Source: Cenarchaeum symbiosum A
GTDB taxonomy: Archaea; Thermoproteota; Nitrososphaeria; Nitrososphaerales; Nitrosopumilaceae
DNA length: 64,000 nucleotides
Reading direction: 5' to 3'
Assembly (NCBI GenBank): GCA_000200715.1
Contig: DP000238.1
Coordinates: forward strand, 830,593 to 894,592
The position numbers and the translations under genes were made by a program. The notes under the pieces are model-generated. The model had not been told where the DNA came from, did no database searches, and was given only the letters and a program-made list of their open reading frames with translations. Numbering within the stretch: position 1 is the stretch's first letter; each line of letters begins with the position of its first letter. Positions 20,901 through 29,012 of this stretch are shown one piece after another.

Positions 20901-23900
20901 TACGAGCTCGCCGGACCCTTTGACATATCGTCCGAGGCCCGGCTGATCTTTACATTTAGCATTGCAGGGCAGGACGGGGAGGTCGGCGGCATCTCGTTTT
21001 CGCCTGACGGGACCAGCATGTTTATTGCCGGCAGCTCGACAGATACAATATACTCGTATACGCTCGGCGATCCGTTCAACCTGTCGCCCCGCGGCTACGA
21101 GGGGAGCCTGCAGACTATACAGGACGGGGTCGCCCCCGGGGGGATCTCGTCTGCGCTCGGCGGGAGGCAGGTCTTTGTGGCCGACGAATCGTCTGTCTCT
21201 TGGTACTTTGCAGAGCCGGCGGGCAACGTGCTTGGGGCTGTGCGGGACAGCACCGACAGGTCCGGCGGGCAGGGGCCGTTTGGCGGGGTGGCCGCTTCAG
21301 AGTCCGGCCACCGCGTATACGCGGCTTCTGGCAGCACCATCACACAGTTCAACGGCGTGCAGGGCCCTGAAGGGATGCTTGTTGTCGAGCTGGTGTCAGA
21401 CTCGTCGATAGATACCGGGGAGAATATATCATCTGTGCAGGGCCTGGCAGCCTCTGCCGACGGCCGCAGGATCTTTGTGGCAGGGGATGATGCAGGGATA
21501 ATCCACCAGTACGACCTGCCCGTCCCGTTTGAGATATCGGGCGGCGCAGTCTATTCGGGATCGTACGATGCAAGCGACATGGTCTCATCCCCCGAGGGGC
21601 TGTACATCTCGCCTGACGGCTATTCCATGTTTGTGCTCGACGGGAATACGGGCCTTGTGGAAAATTACGGCCTGGAGATACCGTACGACGTGCAGAGCGC
21701 GTCATACCAGAGCACATTCTCTACTGCATCCCAGGAAGGGGATCCGTCAGGGGTCGCGTTTTCTGGCGACGGGCTCGTCATGTATGTATCAGGGAATGAG
21801 GCGATACACCAGTACCGGCTGAGCTCAAGCCAGGTCATAGCCTGCCCCGCCCCGCAGGTCATACTCAACGGGACGTGCTCTGGGGATATACCTGTGACGC
21901 TAGAGTTATCCCTGCCGGGGCTTGACGGGGAGACTGGGCTGCTGCAGATGCCATTTGGCGAGGAGATAGACACGGAATCCTCGGACCTTGGTTTAATCAG
22001 AATAGCAAACGGCACTACAGACGAGGGCATGGTTTTGCCGGAACCGCTCAATGGGACGGGGCCCGTGCTGCAGTTTGTGCTAGAAGGCAGGGGCCTTGCG
22101 GAGGTATTGGGGTATGCGGAGCCCCGCCTGCATTTTGGCGCGGGCGCGCTGTTTAATTCAGCGCTAGAGCCGTTTCCTGCGCCATATGACATATCGGGCG
22201 CCGCTCCACAGGGCTTTGTTTCCGCGGGCTCCGAGCCATCCGGTGTAGAGTTCTCGGCAGACGGTGAGATCATGTTTACAACCGACGATAATAGCGTATT
22301 CCGGTATGAGCTGGGCCTGCCGTTTGACGTGCGGGGAGCGGCGCTCAACGGCTCGTTGGATACAATACCGGGTGCAGGTGGGCCCGCCTTTTCTATAGAC
22401 GGCAGGATAATGCTGGTTTCAGGGGGCGGCAGCATCGCCAGGTATGATCTTGCCGCGCCGTATTCCCTTGATGGGGCTGCAAATGCATCCCTTGATGTAT
22501 CGGCAGAAGAGCCAGCACCCCGGGACGTGGCCGCATCTGTAGACGGAATGAGAATATTTGTGGCCGGGGGTGAAGGGGTTCAACAGTATGATTTGACGGA
22601 ACCATACAATCTGGGCACTGCCGCCTTTGCGGGCTCGCTGGAACTGCAGGGCGCTACAGGGCTATATCTTGCGCCCGGCGGCCGCACCCTTCTTGTAACA
22701 ATAGGGGACAGGGTTATAGAGTATGTGTTAACTGTTCCATATGAGATATCCTCGGCAGAGCATGTGCGGGAATCCCCGTGGCTTGGCGGCCTCCGCGGGC
22801 TGGCCGCATCTGCAGACGGGCTCCGGCTGTTCTCGGCAAGAATAGACCCGCCGGGGGTTGCCCAGTACGCGCTGAATACAAGGATGCTGCTAGTGGAGCA
22901 CAACGGCCCCGCGCTAGAAAACGCGCTGCTAAATGCAGCAACCGGGGAGATCATGATCTCCTTTGACAGGACAATCAACGTATCCAGCATAGACCCGAGC
23001 AAGGCGTACATTGCAGGCGGGGGCTCCGAGAGGTCGCTCTCTGATGCGGAATTGCTGGCTGGCGCGGACTCTGATGTCATAAAGTTCAACCTTTCAGATG
23101 CAGGAAGGGCCGCCATGCCATCAAGCCCTGCCGTCCGCTTTGATGCCGGCGCGTTATACGACCTCGACGGCAGGCAGTACCCCGTGCCGTTTGATCCCGG
23201 CATGCCAGATATGTCGGGCCTTGCGGCGGGCCCCGGCGTGGCCTCGCCTGCAGGCGCGGCCTTTGCGGCAGGCGGGTCGAGGCTGCTCGCAGTCAACGGC
23301 AGCTCGTCTGTATACCAGTATTCACTGGACAGCCCGTACAATGTGACCGGTGCCTCATTTGACGGCCTGCTCGGCCTGGGCGCGGGGACCGAGGCGTCGG
23401 GGATAACGCTGGGCCCCGGCGGCCGGGAGGCCTTTGTATCATCAAAGGGCGGGACAGTACACAGGTATTCGCTGGATGTCCCAGGGAGTGTAATCGCAGG
23501 CGCAGGGGTCGAAGAATCAGCTGACCTCGGGGTGTCGGATCTTGGCGGGGTGGCAGTATCGCCCGACGGCAGGCGGCTCTTTGCGGCAGATACTGGAGGG
23601 TCGCGCATTATACAGTATAACATGACAGGGCCGTTTGAGCTGTCTACGGCGGTGCTCGCGGCAGAGCATGATACGACGGACGCGCCGCACGGCGTCGCAT
23701 TCTCGTCTGGCGGCACAGGGATGTTCGTGGCGTTTGGCGGCAGCCCCGCACAGGGGCTGGCCAGGTTCGGCCTCTCCCTGCCGTACGAGCTCGGCGGCGC
23801 AGGGCCCGCGGGCGCGACTGTTCTTGATGGGGGGCGCGAAGACGTGGCGTTCTCGCCAGACGGCTTTGCCATGCTGGCGCCCGGGGGCGGGACCATAAAC

Positions 23901-26900
23901 AGGTACGAGCTCGGTACAAGATCCCTTGCGATGTGCCCGGGCGACCCGCTCTGCGGGGATCTTGCGGCGCGGCACCTGCTGTTTCCGCTAGACGCCCCGG
24001 TGCAGTCTGATGCATCCAGTGCGAGGCGCGTGCTGTACGCGGCAGATGCGCCGGCCGCATCAGAGCAGCTCAAGTCGATCCCCAGCCCGCTCAGGTCGGC
24101 CAGCTTACCGCTCTTCTCGGATTCTGCAACGGCAGAGTTCCCGCCGGATCCGCGCATACTTGCAGTTACACTCGACGGGGACATTCTTGAGGCGACCTTC
24201 GACCGGCCGTTTGACACGCAGGGGGAGATAGCCGGCGGCATACACGTAAGAAACGGGATATCTTTCTCGGGAGTGGAGATATCCCCGGCAAAGCGGGAGG
24301 CATCAATGCCGCATGTGCTGCGCCTCAACATAACCGCCCAGCGCGGCGAGATATCCGGGTATTCGAGCCCGCGGTTATACATAGAACCAGGGGTGCTTGC
24401 CGTCGGAAGCTCGGTGTTTCCCGACGGGGCAGAGCTGCCCCTGCCGTCTTACAGGGGAGGGTTTGCCGTTCCAGGGACAGGCCCACCGAATCCATCCTTG
24501 CTGGGCGCGTCGATCACGGGGGCCGCGTTCTCGCCTGACGGGCTCCGCATGGCCATAGTTGATCACGGCAGGGATGTATTGCAGATGTACCTGCTTGATG
24601 CGCCATACGACATATCGAGGGCTATCTCGGCAGGGGAGCTTTTACTCCGGGAGGAGTCGGCGCAGGCTGCAGCATTCTCGGGCAGCGGGCGGAGCATATT
24701 TGTCGCAGGGCATGCAAATATTATCCACCGGTACGACCTTGTTGACCCGGGGAACATATCATCGGCCGTGCGCACAGGCGGGTACGCGCTGCAAGGCGAG
24801 CTGACAACGGGCCTTTCATTCTCAAGGGGCGGCCTCGAGATGTACTCGGTTGACGCAGGGCCCGACATTGTATACAGGCATACGCTCGGCATTCCCTATG
24901 ACATATCGTCGGCCGTTCCGTCGGGCAGCTTTTTCGTGGGGGAAGATGAGACCCAGGACTATCCCACCGGCGTGGCAGTATCGCCAGACGGGCTGATCAT
25001 GCTAGTCTCAGAGTCCCGCACGGGCGGCGTGCGCCAGTACGAACTATCCGTCCCGTACGACCCGTCTAGCGCGGGGCCGCCTGAGCTATTCTTGACGGGG
25101 CCCGCCCCCGTCCACGGGACAGGCCCCGACGACCAGAGCCCCACCGATGTCACATTTTCTGTGCACGGCATGCAGATGTATGTGACAGGGCAGCTGACGG
25201 GGGCCGTGCACAGGTACGACCTGGCAGAGCCGTTTGATCCCATTGCGTCCACGCATGTAAGCTCGACTGTCCGGCCCGAGTGGGACGGGATACGCTCCGT
25301 CACATTGACGCCCGACGGGACTGTGATGATTACCGCCGACGACCTGGATCCCCCGCTAATGTACAACCTGGTAGAGCCGTTTGATCCGGACACGGCCGTG
25401 CTCTCGGGCAATGCAAGCGGGGCCATACCGGGGCGCACTACGGCAGTGCACCTGGCGCCCGGGGGAATACTCCTTGCCGGCGGCAGGGACACCCTGTCAA
25501 GGTACGATGTGGGCGAGCCGCCGGAGATAGATGCTGCAGTGGAAAACGGCACGCAGGGAATAATCACATTCGAGCCGTTCCCAGGGGCTCTCAACCCCAC
25601 ATCTGACGGGGGGAGCATATTCGTATCAGGCGAGTTTAACAACGATGTCAGGGAGATTGTGCTCGGGGCCCCGTACGATATCACGCAGCCGTTTGGGCAC
25701 GGCCGGGTCTTTATGCCGGAAGACGACGGCCTGGAGGGCCCGGTAGTGGAGGCCTTTGCGCCAGGCGGGCGGCACATGTTTGCAAGCGCGGCAGAAGGCA
25801 TAATCCTGTACTCGCTTCCGGGGCCGTACAGCGTGGGCCTGGCAGAGCTTGAGGGGTCCTTCAGGGGGGCGGGCCACTGGATGCTAAAGCCGGGCGTGAC
25901 GTTTGCATCCAACGGCTCGGTAATGCTGGCATCGGATTCGCTCAACTCTACAATACACCGGTTTGCGGCGGGAACACACCATGTGCAGGTGTGCGAAGGC
26001 GGCACGAGCGGGGTCCGCGGCATGTGCATTCCATTCCACGGGATAACCGCGCGCGACGGGCCGGTACTGGGCGACAACTCCACCGCCCCCATTGTAGAGA
26101 GGACCCGGTTCCTGTATCCAAATGACACGCTCGGAGTATTCGATGAGGGTGAAAGATTCACGGGCATGATGCTCAACGCGTCGGGAAAAGACGCGCCGGC
26201 AGTGGCCGACGGGGGCCTCCGGGCCCTGACTGCATCCATATCCGAAGGAGATTCCCCGTCGTTTGAGGATACATCGGGTGCGGATACCACGGGGAAGATA
26301 GGCGAGGCGGATGCGCCGGCAGTGGGCGAGGATTACACCCTGGCCCGGACGGCATCCATATCCGAAGGAGATTCCCCGTCATTTGAGGATGTATCGGGCA
26401 CGGATACCACGGGGAAGATAGGCGAGACGGATGCGCCGGCAGTGGACGAGGATTACACCCTGGCCCGGACGGCATCCATATCCGAAGGAGATTCCCCGTC
26501 GTTTGAGGATGTATCGGGCACGGATACCACGGGGAAGATAGACGAGACGGATGCGCCGGCGGTGGACGAGGATCACATGCTGGTCCGGATTATTTCCATA
26601 TCCAAAAACGATATCCTGACGTTTGAGGAGAGGGACGGCGTGGATGGCATGGCGAGCCGCAATCCAGTGGACAGGCCGGCCGTGTCTGATCCGGTCAGGC
26701 TGGAGGTACTGTACTTCCTGTCGGGAGACGACTCACCGGCGGTTCTAGACGTGCCCCGCGTGAACAGCAGCATCGGGGACGTGTCCGGCGGGGGCCGTGA
26801 AGGCAATGATACGCTGGCCGCGTCTGATCATGCCAGCCTCGGCGTCTCCCGGATGGCATCCGACAGGCCGGTCATTGATGATACAATGGATACAACCGCC

Positions 26901-28949
26901 AAGAATGGGTCCCGCCTCACACCGACAGATGCTCCGGATCTGTTTGATCCGGCCAGGCTGGCTGTACGGTTCTTCCTGTCGGGAGACGATTCACCGGCGG
27001 TTCTAGATGTGCCCGGCGTGGGCGAGATCCCCGTCCTGCCCATCCCCCTGCCCGGCGGCGACAGCCCGACATTTGCAGAGCTGCCCGGCGTGGACGTTTC
27101 GGCGGTCGGAAATGCGACAGACACGCCGGCCGTGGCCGATCGCATAACACTCAAGACGTCACTCCAGACATCCGATGCGCCCGTCGTGGAGGATATGATG
27201 AATACTACAGTTGAGGGAATGTACAAGTTTGACGAGACAGACGGGCCCGGCATTGCAGATGGCGCCGGCATCAAGGCCTCGCTGCAGGCATCCGATGCGC
27301 CCGTCGTGGAGGATATGATGGATACTACAGTTGAGGGAATGTACAGGTTTGACGAGAGGGACGGGCCAGGCATTACGGATGGCGCCGGCCTCGGGGTCTT
27401 GCTGCAGGCATCCGATGCGCCCGTCGTGGAGGATATGATGAATACTATCGTTGAGGGAATGTACAAGTTTGACGAGAGGGACGGGCCCGGCATTGCAGAT
27501 GGCGCCAGCCTCGGGGTCTTGCTGCAGGCATCCGATGCGCCCGTCGTGGAGGATATGATGAATACTATCGTTGAGGGAATGTACAAGTTTGACGAGACAG
27601 ACGGGCCCGGAATTACGGATAGCGCCGGCATCAAGGCCTCGCTGCAGGCATACGACGCCCCCGTCATTGATGATATTATGAATACTGCAAGCGATGGAAT
27701 GTACAAGGTGGTAGAAGGCGAGACGCCCGGAGTTGCAGACGGCGCCGGCATCAAGGTCTCGCTGAAGGCATCCGACTCTCCCGTCATTGATGATATTATG
27801 AATACTGCAAGCGATGGAATGTACAAGATATTCAAGGACGACACGCCCGGCGTGAGGGATGCGGGCGATGCCGTGAGAGATGGCATGTACGCGCGCAGCG
27901 CGAGCGATATGCCCGTCGTCAAAGACAGGGCCGGCCGGTCGGCAGTACTGAGCACAGGCGACTCTATAACGGTAAGCGATGCAGGCAGCGCCAAGAGCGG
28001 GATATCTGTCTCGGACGGGCCCACGGTGGGCGACGGCATATCCCGGGGCGTCTACATTACAGTCTTTGAGGCGCCGACCGTGGCAGACTATACGCCGAGA
28101 ACCGAAGCGGCTGACGTGCCGGAAGTATCGGATTCTGCGGCAGCAGAGCATGCAAGGATCATAGCGCCCGGTGTCGAGCCCCGCCCCGTTCCAAGGTCCT
28201 CCGGCGGGGGCGGAGGCGGCGGCAGCAGCGGCTTGTCCCCCACCGGAAGCTCGCTGGGCTATTCCGCATCGTTTGACTTTACAACGGGCGGCGCAAACGT
28301 GCTCGCCGGCGCATCTGTGCGCCCGGGGCCCGGCCTGCCGCTGGTCATAACCCCGCTTCTTGACCCCGCAACGCTTACCGTATACGACATGGAGATAAGG
28401 CTGAGCGACATGGAGGGGACTGCTGCAGAAGTATACTACAACAGGCTTGGCGCCTTTTACGGAAAAGAGTGCGGCGGGGAGATGTCCGTGTCATCTGAAT
28501 TGTACACGTGCGACGTCTCGTCTGCAATCTCCGGGGCGGCCACCCATGTAAAGAGCGGCGGCGCCCTGGATAGCATCTCGATACCCCTCCAGGAGGGCTT
28601 CTTTGGGACCATGACGCTGATGCTCCGCGACAACCAGGGCCTGACGCTTGCAGACCACGAGAGGACCTACACGGTGGGCGTGCGGCCGATAGCGCAGCCC
28701 GTATCTCAGACAGGCGTGCCGCCTGCGCCGGAGCCTGCAACGCCCCCGGCCCCCGTGCAGGAGCCCCCGGAAGATGCGCATGTTCCGGCACCTCCCGAGC
28801 CCGGGGCGCGCGCAGCCGACCCCGCGGCCCCCCCAAGGACTGATCCCGGGGCCATTCCCGGCACGGATCCCGAGCCCGCAGGATCCCCTGATGAAAGGGG
28901 CATACTAGACGGGATAATCGACTTTGTTAGATCGCTGCTGGGCCTCTGA
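17949..28949 (+). CDS. Giant secreted beta-propeller and D-x-P repeat surface protein (3666 aa)
   Basis: The signal peptide runs to about residue 28 (IQPAYAQAP). Ig-like domains start near residues 32, 667, 1314, 1652 and 2067. Each is followed by propeller-like blades with S-P-D-G and P-Y-D-I motifs. Several propeller blocks end in a short two-cysteine loop, such as VCPVGQHSVEGSCS near residue 640. Residues about 2700-3400 form a long stalk of D-x-P-x-V-x-D repeats, including two sets of exact-period 120-base tandem repeats. A poly-Gly hinge (about 3418), the conserved C-terminal domain with two cysteines, a Pro/Ala-rich spacer and the tail ILDGIIDFVRSLLGL follow. The architecture suggests a propeller-bearing head raised on a repetitive acidic stalk at the cell surface. 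Host or particle attachment is speculation; no enzyme motif is seen. Confidence 0.88.
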   Translation: MNGKFRGSCVAAGVLAAVLVLAIQPAYAQAPAVSAALDSIDREIEIRFGFVVDVSSADPARIHVRDGNTLPGQVTLHADSLITMEDSQTVRFRLDAEQFRDVLAHESPRLHFDPGAITGPEGAFPPGFTLPLPALTETLHVGRQENILEDLAFGPGGNSLFVIGDGSRGVSQYSLPTPYGIEDAVYQGTADLSRRFIFPHGLAFSPDGMRMHVADTTDGEIVQYLLGAPFDTVSTAPELETRFQLESPGMIGTIGFITPRPESVVFDPTGDFMYVIERFTDTIYQYKLAVPYDLRFSINLVEELSILNVDGLDATGMALGPEGRRLFLVDGNLDTVRVYEMTEPYDISTASPIDEQIDISGLGGSPSGLAFGPGGNTLYISDSVTDIIYRLDLAVPYSTAGQPSETIPAGGAGSAAVSPDGSAMYTAGQGVINIYNMSSPFALPSAVIVGNLSVNAAAGRPDMGVSDDGELVFLLREAGINPALLIRYRSGGNGLSSSGADGFGSLSENSPTGFDFGDGGRSFYVTGTQASNIQRYSLDNAYRIFGAADPEVLDISGQVDSPTDVEVSPDGRSLLVSGDGSDMVHFYSLEQPHSLSSASYSGSFRAGTGSAIIDVDLPGGGALLTVSGNRISATSAASRFLDVCPVGQHSVEGSCSADRGAEPPVVVDARTGMAGRELEITFDRAMDIQTARPGQIRIADGISSTGGISLSRGIIEDHVDSSVLRFVLPPDVSSEIRGYADPVLLFDEGAIRDTEGAAFPGGFVIPVTAVRESVHIGDRESDINGVALSADGTRMFVAGTGTPRVQQYNLDVPFDVSTAVYHGRLDVRAQFGGVPRVSDISFSADGTRMYMSGLIINRVNQYLLPEPYTLFGPADGDNPNIEAADCAVSQASACHEGFMNVADVSNPSAVVVGDGGLSVFLTGSGGVDMVHRYVLSEPYDLTTAGPTPQDSLQIDEEGFTTGLAFSADGSTMFLAGRNGDIVYEYELAGPFDISSEARLIFTFSIAGQDGEVGGISFSPDGTSMFIAGSSTDTIYSYTLGDPFNLSPRGYEGSLQTIQDGVAPGGISSALGGRQVFVADESSVSWYFAEPAGNVLGAVRDSTDRSGGQGPFGGVAASESGHRVYAASGSTITQFNGVQGPEGMLVVELVSDSSIDTGENISSVQGLAASADGRRIFVAGDDAGIIHQYDLPVPFEISGGAVYSGSYDASDMVSSPEGLYISPDGYSMFVLDGNTGLVENYGLEIPYDVQSASYQSTFSTASQEGDPSGVAFSGDGLVMYVSGNEAIHQYRLSSSQVIACPAPQVILNGTCSGDIPVTLELSLPGLDGETGLLQMPFGEEIDTESSDLGLIRIANGTTDEGMVLPEPLNGTGPVLQFVLEGRGLAEVLGYAEPRLHFGAGALFNSALEPFPAPYDISGAAPQGFVSAGSEPSGVEFSADGEIMFTTDDNSVFRYELGLPFDVRGAALNGSLDTIPGAGGPAFSIDGRIMLVSGGGSIARYDLAAPYSLDGAANASLDVSAEEPAPRDVAASVDGMRIFVAGGEGVQQYDLTEPYNLGTAAFAGSLELQGATGLYLAPGGRTLLVTIGDRVIEYVLTVPYEISSAEHVRESPWLGGLRGLAASADGLRLFSARIDPPGVAQYALNTRMLLVEHNGPALENALLNAATGEIMISFDRTINVSSIDPSKAYIAGGGSERSLSDAELLAGADSDVIKFNLSDAGRAAMPSSPAVRFDAGALYDLDGRQYPVPFDPGMPDMSGLAAGPGVASPAGAAFAAGGSRLLAVNGSSSVYQYSLDSPYNVTGASFDGLLGLGAGTEASGITLGPGGREAFVSSKGGTVHRYSLDVPGSVIAGAGVEESADLGVSDLGGVAVSPDGRRLFAADTGGSRIIQYNMTGPFELSTAVLAAEHDTTDAPHGVAFSSGGTGMFVAFGGSPAQGLARFGLSLPYELGGAGPAGATVLDGGREDVAFSPDGFAMLAPGGGTINRYELGTRSLAMCPGDPLCGDLAARHLLFPLDAPVQSDASSARRVLYAADAPAASEQLKSIPSPLRSASLPLFSDSATAEFPPDPRILAVTLDGDILEATFDRPFDTQGEIAGGIHVRNGISFSGVEISPAKREASMPHVLRLNITAQRGEISGYSSPRLYIEPGVLAVGSSVFPDGAELPLPSYRGGFAVPGTGPPNPSLLGASITGAAFSPDGLRMAIVDHGRDVLQMYLLDAPYDISRAISAGELLLREESAQAAAFSGSGRSIFVAGHANIIHRYDLVDPGNISSAVRTGGYALQGELTTGLSFSRGGLEMYSVDAGPDIVYRHTLGIPYDISSAVPSGSFFVGEDETQDYPTGVAVSPDGLIMLVSESRTGGVRQYELSVPYDPSSAGPPELFLTGPAPVHGTGPDDQSPTDVTFSVHGMQMYVTGQLTGAVHRYDLAEPFDPIASTHVSSTVRPEWDGIRSVTLTPDGTVMITADDLDPPLMYNLVEPFDPDTAVLSGNASGAIPGRTTAVHLAPGGILLAGGRDTLSRYDVGEPPEIDAAVENGTQGIITFEPFPGALNPTSDGGSIFVSGEFNNDVREIVLGAPYDITQPFGHGRVFMPEDDGLEGPVVEAFAPGGRHMFASAAEGIILYSLPGPYSVGLAELEGSFRGAGHWMLKPGVTFASNGSVMLASDSLNSTIHRFAAGTHHVQVCEGGTSGVRGMCIPFHGITARDGPVLGDNSTAPIVERTRFLYPNDTLGVFDEGERFTGMMLNASGKDAPAVADGGLRALTASISEGDSPSFEDTSGADTTGKIGEADAPAVGEDYTLARTASISEGDSPSFEDVSGTDTTGKIGETDAPAVDEDYTLARTASISEGDSPSFEDVSGTDTTGKIDETDAPAVDEDHMLVRIISISKNDILTFEERDGVDGMASRNPVDRPAVSDPVRLEVLYFLSGDDSPAVLDVPRVNSSIGDVSGGGREGNDTLAASDHASLGVSRMASDRPVIDDTMDTTAKNGSRLTPTDAPDLFDPARLAVRFFLSGDDSPAVLDVPGVGEIPVLPIPLPGGDSPTFAELPGVDVSAVGNATDTPAVADRITLKTSLQTSDAPVVEDMMNTTVEGMYKFDETDGPGIADGAGIKASLQASDAPVVEDMMDTTVEGMYRFDERDGPGITDGAGLGVLLQASDAPVVEDMMNTIVEGMYKFDERDGPGIADGASLGVLLQASDAPVVEDMMNTIVEGMYKFDETDGPGITDSAGIKASLQAYDAPVIDDIMNTASDGMYKVVEGETPGVADGAGIKVSLKASDSPVIDDIMNTASDGMYKIFKDDTPGVRDAGDAVRDGMYARSASDMPVVKDRAGRSAVLSTGDSITVSDAGSAKSGISVSDGPTVGDGISRGVYITVFEAPTVADYTPRTEAADVPEVSDSAAAEHARIIAPGVEPRPVPRSSGGGGGGGSSGLSPTGSSLGYSASFDFTTGGANVLAGASVRPGPGLPLVITPLLDPATLTVYDMEIRLSDMEGTAAEVYYNRLGAFYGKECGGEMSVSSELYTCDVSSAISGAATHVKSGGALDSISIPLQEGFFGTMTLMLRDNQGLTLADHERTYTVGVRPIAQPVSQTGVPPAPEPATPPAPVQEPPEDAHVPAPPEPGARAADPAAPPRTDPGAIPGTDPEPAGSPDERGILDGIIDFVRSLLGL
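26232..26591 (+). repeat. Three 120-bp in-frame tandem repeats
   Basis: Three copies start at 26232, 26352 and 26472, each encoding 40 residues containing SISEGDSPSFEDVSGTDT and ETDAPAVDED. Copies differ by only a few bases. They form the first part of the stalk of the 3666-aa protein; a diverged fourth copy follows. Confidence 0.9.
27171..27890 (+). repeat. Six 120-bp in-frame tandem repeats
   Basis: Copies start at 27171, 27291, 27411, 27531, 27651 and 27771. Each encodes 40 residues containing DAPVVEDMMNT and VEGMYKFDE followed by DGPGIADGAG. The first four are near-identical; the last two have drifted (DDIMNTASDGMYK). Each unit contains two D-x-P half-repeats of about 20 residues. Confidence 0.9.
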
Positions 28950-28981
28950 GGGGCGGAGACCCGGGGATACAAATCCCAAAG

Positions 28982-28990
28982 CTAAAAAGG
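28982..28990 (+). promoter_or_regulatory. TATA-like element of the largest surface-protein gene
   Basis: CTAAAAAGG is centred about 28 bases upstream of the ATG at 29013 within a 63-base intergenic gap. This suggests an independent leaderless transcript. Confidence 0.45.
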
Positions 28991-29012
28991 CCTGCAGAGG
29001 GGGCAATCACAA

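Noticed and set aside
22580..24382. Long minus-strand ORF (600 aa) opposite the 3666-aa gene
   Set aside because: It mirrors the plus-strand coding frame, has Ser/Pro-rich composition, no start context and no domain. GC-rich coding DNA routinely opens antisense frames, as at 38075-39754, 11964-13406 and 24959-26290.
27171..27890. CRISPR array
   Set aside because: The repeats are directly adjacent, keep one reading frame and have no unique spacers; they encode protein repeats.
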